Shown: one piece after another, positions 43,211 through 52,109 of the stretch | Numbering within the stretch: position 1 is the stretch's first letter | How the letters are laid out: every line of letters begins with the position of its first letter | Assembly: GCA_949127775.1 (NCBI GenBank) | Contig: CASBQF010000019.1 | Span: 1 to 64,000, forward strand | Length of the DNA: 64,000 nt | Reading direction: 5' to 3' | Source of the DNA: Oscillatoriales cyanobacterium PMM_0080 | GTDB taxonomy: Bacteria > Cyanobacteriota > Cyanobacteriia > Cyanobacteriales > Microcoleaceae | Program-made: the position numbers and the translations under genes | Notes under the pieces: model-generated | What the model saw: the letters and a program-made list of their open reading frames with translations, nothing else | The model's database searches: none | What the model was told of the DNA's origin: nothing

Positions 43211-44077
43211 ATGAACAATCTCAAAACTAAAAAATCAAATTCCCCCAACAGCCGTCCCTCGCGGTGGATCGCGCTGTGCACCTATGGGATGATGAGTGCG
43301 ATCGGACTTTTAATGCTGTTTCCCCTGCTGTGGCTGCTCAGTACCTCCCTCAAATCCCCCAGCGAAAACATCTTCCAATATCCCCCGCAACTGTGGCCGC
43401 AACACCCAACCCTCGAAAACTTCATAAAAGTCTGGCAAACCAACCCCTTCGGCCGTTACCTGTTCAACAGCAGCCTGATTGCGGGCCTCACAGTTAGCAT
43501 CAATGTTTTGTTTTGCGCCCTCGCCGCTTACCCCTTAGCCAGACTCAACTTTCGTGGCCGCGAAGCCATCTTAATTACGATCGTTTCCACAATCATGATT
43601 CCCTTCCAAATCGTGATGATTCCCCTGTACGTCTTGACAGTACAACTCGGACTAAAAAATAGTTATTTAGGTGTAATCTTTCCCGGATTAGCATCAGCAT
43701 TCGGCATATTTTTATTGAGGCAAGCATTCCTCGGAGTTCCCAAAGAACTAGAAGAAGCCGCCCGCATCGACGGCTGTTCAGAATTAGGCATTTGGTGGCA
43801 CGTGATGATTCCGGCAATTAAGCCGGCTTTAGTCACTTTAGGAATTTTTGTATTTATCGGTTCTTGGAGTGACTTTTTGTGGCCGCTGCTAGTTTTAGAC
43901 AGACCAGAATATTACACTTTGCCTTTAGGAGTTGCTAATTTAGCTGGGACATTTTCTTTGGATTGGCGTTTGGTAGCGGCGGGTTCTATCATTTCCATTA
44001 TTCCAGTTTTAGGACTGTTTTTGCTGTTGCAAAAATACATTGTTCCGACTGAAACTGCCGCCGGAGTCAAGGGATAG
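43211..44077 (+). CDS. Carbohydrate ABC transporter permease (MalG-type)
   Basis: A 288-residue inner-membrane permease of the MalG/UgpE group. Six hydrophobic segments begin with MSAIGLLMLFPLLWLLSTSL. The EAA loop that contacts the ATPase is EEAARIDGCSELGIWWHVMI followed by PAIKPAL (about 195-221), and the end is QKYIVPTETAAGVKG. I start at ATG 43211 (MNNLKTKKSNS) because the longer frame runs antisense through rpsF. No partner permease, binding protein or ATPase is adjacent, so the remaining subunits must be elsewhere, as is common in cyanobacteria. Substrate unknown. Confidence 0.9.
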   Translation: MNNLKTKKSNSPNSRPSRWIALCTYGMMSAIGLLMLFPLLWLLSTSLKSPSENIFQYPPQLWPQHPTLENFIKVWQTNPFGRYLFNSSLIAGLTVSINVLFCALAAYPLARLNFRGREAILITIVSTIMIPFQIVMIPLYVLTVQLGLKNSYLGVIFPGLASAFGIFLLRQAFLGVPKELEEAARIDGCSELGIWWHVMIPAIKPALVTLGIFVFIGSWSDFLWPLLVLDRPEYYTLPLGVANLAGTFSLDWRLVAAGSIISIIPVLGLFLLLQKYIVPTETAAGVKG

Positions 44078-44127
44078 AATGAGGGAATTGGGAATTGGGC
44101 ATTGGGCATTGTCAGTATAAAATTTTT

Positions 44128-44175
44128 CCTTCTTCCTTCTTCCTTCTTCCTTCTTCCTTCTTCCTTCTTCCTTCT
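44128..44175 (+). repeat. CTTCCTT simple tandem repeat
   Basis: A 7-bp unit (CTTCCTT) repeated about seven times immediately upstream of the SnoaL-like gene. Prone to slippage; same class as 22351-22455. Confidence 0.8.
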
Positions 44176-44203
44176 GTTATACAACTCACAAAATTTATTT
44201 TTT

Positions 44204-44674
44204 ATGTACGAAATGCCCGAAATCCGCTGGATTGTTGAGCGCGCTGCGATCGTAGATGCGATCGTAGCAGTTGCAAATGCGTTCGATGCCAAAGACTGGC
44301 AAAAAGTGCGATCGTACCTAGCCGACGAAATAGATATCGACTATTCGGAATTCAGAAGTGAAACTCCCAGACGAGTAACCGCAGAAGCATACATAAAACA
44401 GCGGGTAGAGGGACTTGCCGGTTTGCGAACGCTCCACGTCAGCACGAATCACGAAGTAACAATTAACAATAATACTGCCGAATGCCAGTCTGCATACCAA
44501 ATTTATCGAGTTGACTCCACTCGCGAGTCACAGAATCGGTTTGATACAGCAGGAAACTATTTTCACTCCTTGATTAAAACAGACAAACATTGGCTAATCG
44601 CAGGAATCAAGCAAACCGTGGTGATTGTCAGTGGCAATTCTCAAGTTCACGGTAGCCTGCGCGGTACATCTTAA
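44204..44674 (+). CDS. SnoaL/NTF2-like small protein
   Basis: A 156-residue protein with the NTF2-like cone fold of SnoaL-type proteins: VERAAIVDAIVAVANAFDAK (helix 1), WQKVRSYLADEIDIDYSEFR, then AEAYIKQRVEGLAGLRTLHV, and a final beta sheet HWLIAGIKQTVVIV. Such domains form isomerases, hydratases or binding scaffolds, and the pocket residues here do not point to one activity. I chose the ATG at 44204 (MYEMPEIRWIVERAA), because residues before it are encoded by the CTTCCTT repeat. 126 bases downstream of the permease gene on the same strand. Confidence 0.8.
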   Translation: MYEMPEIRWIVERAAIVDAIVAVANAFDAKDWQKVRSYLADEIDIDYSEFRSETPRRVTAEAYIKQRVEGLAGLRTLHVSTNHEVTINNNTAECQSAYQIYRVDSTRESQNRFDTAGNYFHSLIKTDKHWLIAGIKQTVVIVSGNSQVHGSLRGTS

Positions 44675-44719
44675 ACCATTTTATATTTGAAATTTGCGGA
44701 TGATGTAACCTCAAATAGG

Positions 44720-44936
44720 TTCGTAGTGAGGACTTCAGTTCGCATCAAAACCGAGGAATAGCCTTCCTAAAGCTTTAAAAAAAAACCATTAAATAGTTTC
44801 ATAGTGATGACTTCAGTTCGTATTAAAGAAGGACTAAAGTCCTCACTACGAACCTATTCGTATCAAAGAAGGACTAAAGTCCTCACTACGAACCTGTCCG
44901 TTTCAAAGAAGGACTAAAGTCCTCACTACGAACCTA
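44720..44936. repeat. Cluster of GGACTAAAGTCC palindromic repeats
   Basis: Units related to GGTTCGTAGTGAGGACTTCAG lie at 44717-44737 and 44796-44818. Three copies of GAAGGACTAAAGTCCTCACT in exact 40-base tandem start at 44829, 44869 and 44909. Each unit has a GGACTAAAGTCC self-complementary core. This is the repeat family that the IS4 element and its 91-bp relative have entered elsewhere. Confidence 0.8.
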
Positions 44937-44989
44937 TAAACTGTATTTTTATCATAAACTATCTATCCTAAAATCTAAATTTTAAGTCT

Positions 44990-47542
44990 CTACCTCGGAG
45001 TAAAAACTGCACTAGGATAAGCAATCCGCTTGTGATTGAACTGTTCCCAAACTCGCACAAAAATTTCCGCAATTAGAGACATATCCTCCCGCGTCAAACC
45101 CGAATCAATCAACTGATTATCCTGCCAGCGAGCCTTCAAAATCCGATTAACCATATTCAAAGCTTCCTCGTGAGTAGCATCCTTGAGCGATCGCAAAGCA
45201 GCCTCACAAGAATCCGCCAACATCAAAATTCCGGTTTCCCGCGACTGCGGAATCGGCCCGTCGTAGCGAAAATCTTGCTCCCTCACTTCCCGAATTTCGA
45301 TTGTTAACTTTGAATGATCCGCATCTACTAAAGAAATGTTTAAATCTTCTGGTTCTTTGGTAGCCAGTTGCTGCGCTTGGTGGTAGAAGTAAGCAATTAA
45401 CATTGTGCCTTGATGTTCAGGAATAAATGCCTGAATCGCCTTCGGTAATCGATGCTTACGCGCCATGATCAACCCTTCGCTAACGTGCTTTTTAATAATC
45501 TCGGCGCTCGTCCAAGGGTTATTAATTTCATCGTGTTTGTTACCCCCGCCCATTTGATTTTCGCAAAATCCGTTCGGGTCGTGCATCTTTCCGATATCGT
45601 GGTATAGTGTTCCAGTTCTGACCAGCTCAACATTGCAGCCGAGTTCCCTCGCCGCAGCCTCCGCCAAACTAGCTACAAACAGCGTGTGCTGAAAAGTCCC
45701 CGGAGCTTCGGCAGCCAATCTCTTTAATAGCGGGCGGTTGGGGTTGGCAAGTTCCGCCAGCCGGATCGGGGTAATTAGGTCAAAAACGTGTTCCAAATAA
45801 GGGCTGATGCCGATCGCCACAACGCTCCAAGCCAAACCAGCCAAACTTTGCGCCCCCACCGTACCCAGAACCACGTACCAAATCGCACCGGCAGCCGCGC
45901 TAGCAATCAGAGTCCCCACCAAATACACCATGCCCTGAGTCAAGCCGACACCCACGCCCAAAAGAGCCAATTCCTCGCGCGATCGCAGCCGCCCAGCCGT
46001 AAAAGCACCTAGCAATCCCCCCGCCGCGCTAGCCACCAAATGAATCAACTCCACATCCAAGCCAATGGGCAGGAGTGCCGACAGCAGCCCCACTACAGTT
46101 ACCCCCACCGCCGAACCGTAGAAGCCGCCGGCCAAAATCCCGATCGCAGGCAAAGTCGTCCAAGGCAGCCCCAAACTCACCAGCACCGGCGCGCTCAAAG
46201 TCAGCAGCAGCAACAGCAAATGATCTCTCCGGCGCAAGCGGTAGTGCTTTTCCACCAGCAGTACGATCGCAATTGCCCCACCGACTAAACAAACAAAACC
46301 CGCCAGCCCTAGCCAATTCACCCCCCGCCGGCTCAAGCCAAAATAGTCCAGCAACACGAAATCTTGCTGCCTAATTTCTTTTCCTTCGGCAACAATTATG
46401 TCGCCCTGCTCTACTTGAATCCTTACCGGTTTCACCTTTTGCGCAGCCAATTCAGCTAGCTGTTTGGTTTCTTCGGGATCTCTCACCAGATTTGGCTGCA
46501 AAATCGCTGTTAAACTGACAACCGCCAAAGCTTGAGACTCTAACGGCACTTCATCAGCCAGTTGCAGCTTCACAGCTTCTTTCAAAATCTCTTTTGGCAA
46601 CCCCTGCGGGATACCTTGAGTCAGGATCATTTTTGCCGCCCGACTCATACCCGTTTGAGTTTTCTGCCAAGCTTCATCCGACAAATCAAACAGCGAAGTA
46701 TCGTAAATCAGTCGCAGCACAGAAACCGAGGGTTTTTCAAGCGCCTCCACAGCATTGAGATAGCGTCGCCGAGCCTCGGAAATACTGTCTGTGAGATTTT
46801 CAAAGTCTGATTTTGAGACCGATCGGCTGTAAGCTTGCAGTTGAGCGATCGCCTCCTGCTGAGACTTGTTATCTGTCGGCGCAGCACTCGCCGACGAATC
46901 TAAACTCAGCCGCTCGGAAGTTACACTGTTGTCCCCGGATTGCGCCAAAATCGATCGCCACTCCCACTCTGGACAGCCCCGCAAGTAAAGCTGAGCCGCA
47001 TTTGAGAGAGCCTGTGGCTCCGCAAACGGAAACGGGCCTACTGCCCGCCGCAGTTCGTTCCCCTCTTGCCAAAATTGTTGCAATTCTCGATTGATTTGTC
47101 GATCGACCGTACGATCGAGCATTAATATGGCTACAGCCCCGCTCCGCGCTGCTTTCCGCTGTTCTTCAGTAGTTTTATAATCGGGAATACTAACACTAGC
47201 AGGAGCCTTAATCGTCTGAGGAGCTTTTGTCCCCACATCCAGTTTCGGCTGGTTGTAGAAGCGGTGGCCCAGAGTGCTGCTGAGGGAAACTACCGCCACC
47301 AGCACCAACATAGGGGAACGAGCTTGATTTTTGAGGCCCGAAGAAGAGGTTTTAGTTCTAAATCTAATAAAAGTCTCGGGTAGATCCCATTTTTTAGCCG
47401 ATAAACGGCTAAGGAAATGCCCACCAGGGCGATCGGGATCTGCTTTGCGATCGCCATTTTGCACTTTAGCAATATGTTGGCGTAGTGAGCGCGCAGCCCC
47501 TAGCTGCTCAATCTGCCGCATCAATGAGGAGAGCGTATTCAT
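44990..47542 (-). CDS. 7TM-HD phosphohydrolase, PgpH-type cyclic-di-AMP phosphodiesterase
   Basis: An 850-residue protein with a membrane segment near residue 80, a large extracytoplasmic 7TMR-HDED region (about 105-430), seven membrane segments (about 430-620) and a C-terminal HD domain. HD motifs: FQHTLFVASLAEAAARELG, GTLYHDIGKMHDPNGFCENQ (His-Asp), KHVSEGLIMARKHRLP and IPEHQGTML. This is the architecture of PgpH, which hydrolyses c-di-AMP to pApA and controls osmotic and potassium balance. The function follows from architecture; activity on c-di-AMP is inferred. Start ATG at 47542. Confidence 0.9.
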   Translation of the reverse strand: MNTLSSLMRQIEQLGAARSLRQHIAKVQNGDRKADPDRPGGHFLSRLSAKKWDLPETFIRFRTKTSSSGLKNQARSPMLVLVAVVSLSSTLGHRFYNQPKLDVGTKAPQTIKAPASVSIPDYKTTEEQRKAARSGAVAILMLDRTVDRQINRELQQFWQEGNELRRAVGPFPFAEPQALSNAAQLYLRGCPEWEWRSILAQSGDNSVTSERLSLDSSASAAPTDNKSQQEAIAQLQAYSRSVSKSDFENLTDSISEARRRYLNAVEALEKPSVSVLRLIYDTSLFDLSDEAWQKTQTGMSRAAKMILTQGIPQGLPKEILKEAVKLQLADEVPLESQALAVVSLTAILQPNLVRDPEETKQLAELAAQKVKPVRIQVEQGDIIVAEGKEIRQQDFVLLDYFGLSRRGVNWLGLAGFVCLVGGAIAIVLLVEKHYRLRRRDHLLLLLLTLSAPVLVSLGLPWTTLPAIGILAGGFYGSAVGVTVVGLLSALLPIGLDVELIHLVASAAGGLLGAFTAGRLRSREELALLGVGVGLTQGMVYLVGTLIASAAAGAIWYVVLGTVGAQSLAGLAWSVVAIGISPYLEHVFDLITPIRLAELANPNRPLLKRLAAEAPGTFQHTLFVASLAEAAARELGCNVELVRTGTLYHDIGKMHDPNGFCENQMGGGNKHDEINNPWTSAEIIKKHVSEGLIMARKHRLPKAIQAFIPEHQGTMLIAYFYHQAQQLATKEPEDLNISLVDADHSKLTIEIREVREQDFRYDGPIPQSRETGILMLADSCEAALRSLKDATHEEALNMVNRILKARWQDNQLIDSGLTREDMSLIAEIFVRVWEQFNHKRIAYPSAVFTPR

Positions 47543-47901
47543 TTGTGTCGAAGATATATCACTGTTATTCAGCAGATGAGTCAGAAATTCTGACTGTGCA
47601 TCTTGATTGAGTTTATCCGAACAGTAGTCCCTGAATACTTAATTACGAAGGCTACTTTAGCTGATTCTCGCCAAAATTTGGGTTTGCTAACTTCCGTTGT
47701 CCATTTTTAACACAACTCGCGGTTGAGGGCTAAAAACCCAGTTTCTCAGTAGATTCCTGGTTTCCCAACCCAATATTTTCATAGAAACCGGGTTTTTTGA
47801 GGCCACCACGTCCGATTTCATTTTTCACCTTTTCATCTTTAATGTCGCTTTCCTTCCACTTTCGTTTTTGACTTGTTAATTGCTAATTGTTCAGGCTCGC
47901 G

Positions 47902-48149
47902 AATTAAATAACTTACAATTTTAATTGTTATTGTGAAACAGGCCCGAAAGCCAGGGCTGTTTCACAATAAAACGATAATTTTGTAGGGGTCGTGCCCCCG
48001 TGCCGACCTTCTTCATCGACATTTTGTATGTGTTTGAGGGCTCGGGCGGGCACGGGGGCACCGCCCCTACAAGAGAATGAAATAGCCCTGGCCCGAAAGC
48101 CTGTGCAAGACGGGCGGGACATCCCACAAGCTTGTGGAAGTTATTTAAT
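47902..48149. mobile_element. ATTAAATAACTT-ended miniature element, interrupted
   Basis: The left end AATTAAATAACTT (47902-47914) and right end AAGTTATTTAAT (to 48149) are inverted. Removing the inserted 141 bp and one 8-bp duplication leaves about 99 bp, nearly the length of the uninterrupted relative at 62948-63044, with which it shares GACGGGCGGGACATCCCACA. Confidence 0.7.
47951..48091. mobile_element. 141-bp MITE with CCAGGGCTRTTTCA ends and 8-bp duplication
   Basis: The ends are CCAGGGCTGTTTCA and, reverse-complemented, CCAGGGCTATTTCA. CCCGAAAG occurs directly on both sides (47943-47950, 48092-48099). The interior is a TGTAGGGGTCGTGCCCCC... palindrome. It is inserted within the element 47902-48149. 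An 8-bp duplication and CAGGG ends would suit an ISAs1-type transposase; that assignment is from memory. Confidence 0.8.
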
Positions 48150-48305
48150 ACTCATTCCTAAGCTGTTGGGCACTTAAATTGATTAAAAAACAATCAAACA
48201 ATGAGTGGAGTGGTCTCTTGTAGCCCGCCCTAAATATACAATTTAAATGCGGAAGAGCTTAATTGCTAATTTCTAGTTTCAGATCCCTATTAAAAGCTCA
48301 AAACT

Positions 48306-49448
48306 TTATACTTTACGAGGCCTAATCACATAAGGCGCAGCCACCGATCGCGCTAACGCTGCGGAGTCTAGACTGGCTGAAGGGTTGTAAACTCCAGCCC
48401 AAACAGCAAACAGGTTATTTGCTAACTCCACAAGTTTTAACTCGCTGTCGGTTCCCCAGACTAAGGGTTCTTGCCCCTCGACTAGCGGTGCCAATTCAAC
48501 CGCCGAAGATAGCTGTCGCCATTCTACAGGAATCGCAGTAGCACCGTTGTACGCTCCAGACAAAGCTCCCGTCAAAGCGCAGGTGAGTTGTCCAGCTATG
48601 CCGCAGCGAGCAGCACGCACCACTGACAAGCGCAAGTCTTCTGGGGTGTTTAAGAAGCAGTAGAAAGCTAGGGCAATGGGAATAAAATTTTCAGGGTTGA
48701 CAATTGACTTTGTTTGTGATTTTTTATCGCCCTCGCCCTGTTTTTCTCGCAAAGCTGTGGCGCTTTTACATAGGTGAGTTGTGGCTGTTTCTAAATCTGC
48801 TCCCTGTTGTAGTAATATTTGTACTTGCAGCAGCAATTCTGTTAAGGCATTATCTGTTTTTACGTAAGCAATTGTTTGTTCGATCGCTGTGGCGGGGTCA
48901 AGTCTTTGTTTGAGCGATCGGGCGATCGCAAATCCTACCGCTAAAACTCCTGTCTCATATTCTTGCCCGTTTTGTTTCTGCCAAACCTCTGTCGCCAGCA
49001 TGATTTTTTCTCGCAGCTTGGCTTTATTCTCATGAAAAAACATCGCTATCGGCAGAGTCGCAATCGCAGATTCACCAGGATTAAGCAGGCTTTGAAACTC
49101 AGTCCTTTGTGGATGGTAAATTTCCGACTTGGCAAAACCTGACCAAGTATTGCGCCAATCATTTAAATCTAAACCGTTACACCGAATTAAGCTCTGAATC
49201 CACGCCACCGCCAGTCTCCCACATCCAGACGAGTGTTGGTCAATTGGGATTTTGCTGGGAGAATTCAACGCCAATGTTGCCCGACTCAAAGTCAATTGTT
49301 GATATTTAGTCAGTTGTAAAATCGGTAGTAAGTCTTTTGTTTGGGCGGGAATACCTACCAGTTGCCTTTGATATTGCAGCCCGATAACGTTTCCTAAAAC
49401 TGCCCCCAGAATTGTTCCTTGAAACTTACTTAACAGGGAATGCCGCAT
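48306..49448 (-). CDS. ADP-ribosylglycohydrolase-family protein, degenerate metal site
   Basis: A 380-residue protein of the ADP-ribosylglycohydrolase (ARH/DraG) fold: it begins LLSKFQGTILGAVLGNVIGL, has YVKTDNALTELLLQVQILLQ and RAARCGIAGQLTCALTGALS followed by GAYNGATAIPVEWRQ (the family Gly-Ala-x-x-Gly-Ala segment). Active members bind two Mg ions through Asp residues in GDxxG and TDD-type motifs; here the first reads GNVIG, and no clear Thr-Asp-Asp is visible in SKIPIDQHSSGCGRLAVAW. It is therefore probably a non-catalytic or altered member. Start ATG at 49448, downstream of a TAGTCAT tandem repeat. Confidence 0.78.
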   Translation of the reverse strand: MRHSLLSKFQGTILGAVLGNVIGLQYQRQLVGIPAQTKDLLPILQLTKYQQLTLSRATLALNSPSKIPIDQHSSGCGRLAVAWIQSLIRCNGLDLNDWRNTWSGFAKSEIYHPQRTEFQSLLNPGESAIATLPIAMFFHENKAKLREKIMLATEVWQKQNGQEYETGVLAVGFAIARSLKQRLDPATAIEQTIAYVKTDNALTELLLQVQILLQQGADLETATTHLCKSATALREKQGEGDKKSQTKSIVNPENFIPIALAFYCFLNTPEDLRLSVVRAARCGIAGQLTCALTGALSGAYNGATAIPVEWRQLSSAVELAPLVEGQEPLVWGTDSELKLVELANNLFAVWAGVYNPSASLDSAALARSVAAPYVIRPRKV

Positions 49449-49665
49449 TTTAATTTAACTCAATTTGCTAGTCATTAGTCATTAGTCATTAGTCATTAGT
49501 CATTGGTCATTTTTTGCTTCCCCATTACCAATTTCCAATTCCCCATTACCAATTCCCAATTACTCATTACCATTCTTCTGATTATTTTCAATTATACCCA
49601 AACATATAAGGGCTGGTTCTTTAGCTAAAACCGACCCTTATCCGATCGCAATAATCGGTGAATTT

Positions 49666-50106
49666 TTAATTTTTAATCAAGTGACTAACTAGAGCTTGTA
49701 GCCCCAGCAGGTAACTTTCCGAGCCAAAACCGCTGATTTGCCCGATCGCCACCGCTGCGATAAACGAGTGGTGTCGAAAAGCTTCCCGGCGGTAAATATT
49801 GCTCAAATGAACTTCCACAGCAGGGATATTCACTCCTGCGATCGCGTCTCTAATTGCCACACTCGTATGAGTATAAGCTCCAGCATTAATCAATAAGCCT
49901 TGGTGCTGCCCTAACATCGAGTGAATTGCATCCACCAAAACCCCTTCATGATTCGACTGCTGAATGGAGACTGTCACCTGGAGAGCTTGCGCTTCTTGTT
50001 CTAGCAACTCGTTGATATCATTTAAAGTCGCAGAACCGTAAACTCCAGGTTCTCGCTGACCCAATAGATTTAGATTGGGGCCGTGAAGTACCAGGATATT
50101 TAACAA
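49666..50106 (-). CDS. aroQ: 3-dehydroquinate dehydratase, type II
   Basis: A 146-residue enzyme converting 3-dehydroquinate to 3-dehydroshikimate in the shikimate pathway. Typical residues: [20 protein letters not shown] with the catalytic Tyr region, [51 protein letters not shown] (His) and [15 protein letters not shown]. Full length for the dodecameric type II enzyme. Start ATG at 50106; the small gene at 50209-50346 lies just upstream on the same strand. Confidence 0.95.
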   Translation of the reverse strand: MLNILVLHGPNLNLLGQREPGVYGSATLNDINELLEQEAQALQVTVSIQQSNHEGVLVDAIHSMLGQHQGLLINAGAYTHTSVAIRDAIAGVNIPAVEVHLSNIYRREAFRHHSFIAAVAIGQISGFGSESYLLGLQALVSHLIKN

Positions 50107-50208
50107 TTTTTAAAATTCCAGCGTAACAAAATATCTGAGTTTTGACTTGGATTTAGAACCAAATTCAAACCTCAAACCTCAAATTTCAAACCTGAATTCC
50201 AGTCCCAA

Positions 50209-50346
50209 CTATCGACGATGCCTTGGTTGGTTCACTGGAATAGGAATCGGTTGTAATTCCGGTTGAGCTTCTGGATCTAGAAGTCCTTCTATCAACTTGC
50301 GAACCCATTCTTCAATTTGTTCCAGCACCTTTCCAATGTTTTCCAT
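50209..50346 (-). CDS. Very small conserved-type protein
   Basis: A 45-residue frame from the ATG at 50346: MENIGKVLEQIEEWVRKLIE followed by a Pro-rich basic end (PIPIPVNQPRHRR). The first half is one amphipathic helix. A TTG start at 50439 would add 31 residues. I believe similar short proteins occur in cyanobacteria, but cannot name a family. 103 bases upstream of aroQ on the same strand. Confidence 0.45.
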   Translation of the reverse strand: MENIGKVLEQIEEWVRKLIEGLLDPEAQPELQPIPIPVNQPRHRR

Positions 50347-50645
50347 TGAACGGATAGCTCCTTTTTTATAGTCTAAACTACTGAACCGACGGCTAAATAT
50401 CTGAAAATAAGCGAGCGCTACTTTGGAACCAAAGGTCAAGCTGGCTTTCTCGATCGCTAGTTATTTTGAGCAAGGGAGATCATCAGTATATTTGCCAATC
50501 AGTCTTACCTTATTATCATAACGAATCTTTACAGATAATCAATAGGTAATTGGAAAATTGCGGAACTATCTACGATCGCACTGTCTTAAATAAATCTTAA
50601 GCTTACGGATGACTCTTGACAATTGACAATAGAGTGGATTTTTTT

Positions 50646-51896
50646 CTACATTTTTGCCAATAATTTACGTCGCAGCCGATCGAGCGCCGTACAGCTACTC
50701 AGATTCCGAATCCAATCACGGCTTCGCGCATCGCCAAACCGGTATTCAAAACTTTCTACCTCGCCGTCGCCCGCCAAACCGATATAAACCAGTCCGACAG
50801 GTTTAGCATCCGTGCCGCCTCCGGGCCCGGCAATACCTGTAATGCTCAATCCCCAATTGGTGTTGAGACTCGCGCGTACTCCCGCAGCCATTTGTTTGGC
50901 GACTTGATGGCTGACTGCCCCAAATTCGGCTAAATCTCGGGGATTAACACCTAATAATCGTTCCTTAACCCGATCGTCATAGGAAATAATTCCACCCAAG
51001 AAGTAGGAAGAACTACCGGCAACACCAGTCAGCATCGCTCCCAACCCGCCTCCCGTGCATGATTCAGCCACGCTGAGAGTTTCGCCAGTGGGCAGCAGCA
51101 ATTTACCGACAGTCGAAGGAAGGGTATCGGTATCGGCACCGTAACAGTCTAAACCGGCGATTTGTAGCAACTGTTGTTCGATCGGCTCAATTAACTTTTT
51201 AGCAGCAACTTCCGACTTGGCGCAGGCCGAAATTCGCAGTTTGACTTCGCCGTGATTGGCGTAGGGAGCCACAGTAGGATTAGTTAAATTCAGAAAACTA
51301 TCGACTTTTTCTGCCAATGCAGACTCAGCAATTCCCCAAAATTTCAAGGTGCGACTGCAAATAGTTTCGGTGCACCAACCTCCATTTTTCAGATAAGGAA
51401 CGGCGATTTCTGCCCACATCAACTGCATTTCCGCAGGTACGCCAGGAAAAGTCATGATTGTGACATTGGGAACAGGCTGCCAAATAATCCCCGGTGCAGA
51501 ACCTGTGCGGTTGGCCAAAATATCCGCGCCTTCGGGAATCAAAGCTTGTTTGCGGTTGCTGGGACTCATGGTGCGTCCCCGCTGAGCAAATTTTTGTTCG
51601 ATATCAGCGATAATTTCCGGTTTTTCGATGAGGGGAACACCAAAATAATCGGCGATAGTTTCGACTGTGAGGTCATCTGGTGTGGGCCCGAGCCCTCCGG
51701 TGAAAAGCAAAAGCTGCGATCGACCTACAGCTATTTCTAACACTTGTTTAAGGCGATCGGGATTGTCGCCCACCACTGTTTGATAGTAGTGAGGAATTCC
51801 CAAACTCGCTAATTCTTTAGCTAAAAACTGGGAATTGCTATTAAGAATATCGCCTAACAGCAATTCAGTGCCAACACAAATAATTTCAGCAACCAT
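50646..51896 (-). CDS. cinA: CinA-family protein (ADP-ribose pyrophosphatase / NMN deamidase type)
   Basis: A 416-residue CinA. The N-terminal molybdopterin-binding-like domain has CVGTELLLGDILNSNSQFLA and LFTGGLGPTPDDLTVETIAD. The C-terminal amidohydrolase domain (from ~255) has SVAESCTGGGLGAMLTGVAG, FLGGIISYDDRVKERLLGV, SHQVAKQMAAGVR and LSITGIAGPGGGTDAKPVGL. Two-domain CinA proteins recycle pyridine nucleotides (NMN deamidation) and hydrolyse ADP-ribose; the name comes from competence in Gram-positives. All conserved blocks are intact. Start ATG at 51896. Confidence 0.94.
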   Translation of the reverse strand: MVAEIICVGTELLLGDILNSNSQFLAKELASLGIPHYYQTVVGDNPDRLKQVLEIAVGRSQLLLFTGGLGPTPDDLTVETIADYFGVPLIEKPEIIADIEQKFAQRGRTMSPSNRKQALIPEGADILANRTGSAPGIIWQPVPNVTIMTFPGVPAEMQLMWAEIAVPYLKNGGWCTETICSRTLKFWGIAESALAEKVDSFLNLTNPTVAPYANHGEVKLRISACAKSEVAAKKLIEPIEQQLLQIAGLDCYGADTDTLPSTVGKLLLPTGETLSVAESCTGGGLGAMLTGVAGSSSYFLGGIISYDDRVKERLLGVNPRDLAEFGAVSHQVAKQMAAGVRASLNTNWGLSITGIAGPGGGTDAKPVGLVYIGLAGDGEVESFEYRFGDARSRDWIRNLSSCTALDRLRRKLLAKM

Positions 51897-51971
51897 TATT
51901 CGATTTTAGATTTTGGATTGGGCATGGGAAATTAGTTATTGGTTATTGGTTATTGGTTATTACCCGCAATC

Positions 51972-52037
51972 AGGAGACGGCAATGCCGTTTCCCTACCCG
52001 AAAATAACCTTGCAGGGAGACAGTATTGCCGTCTCCT
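51972..52037. repeat. Palindromic repeat (GGAGACGGCAATGCCG family)
   Basis: AGGAGACGGCAATGCCG at the left pairs with the GTATTGCCGTCTCCT at the right end. The gap between cinA and the transferase gene also has TTATTGG and AACAAAT tandem motifs on both sides. Related units lie at 42690-42746 and 53375-53397. Confidence 0.6.
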
Positions 52038-52109
52038 CCTCGCTAACCAGTAACAAATAACAAATAACAACTAACAACTAACCATTGACTAATGACTACT
52101 GACTAATGA

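Larger units (their letters stand above)
47543..48305. other. Intergenic region with nested miniature elements
   Basis: An AGAAACC-family hairpin lies around 47746-47800. A ~100-bp element with ATTAAATAACTT ends spans 47902-48149 and is itself interrupted by a 141-bp element (47951-48091). Frames at 47921-48127 and 47992-48177 are translations of these elements and were not called. Confidence 0.6.

Noticed and set aside
44826-44936. 40-base periodic repeats as a mini-CRISPR
   Set aside because: The so-called spacers are themselves similar, the repeat core is a dispersed palindrome, and no cas genes are present.
47921-48177. Three small frames in the repeat region
   Set aside because: They are translations of two nested miniature elements.
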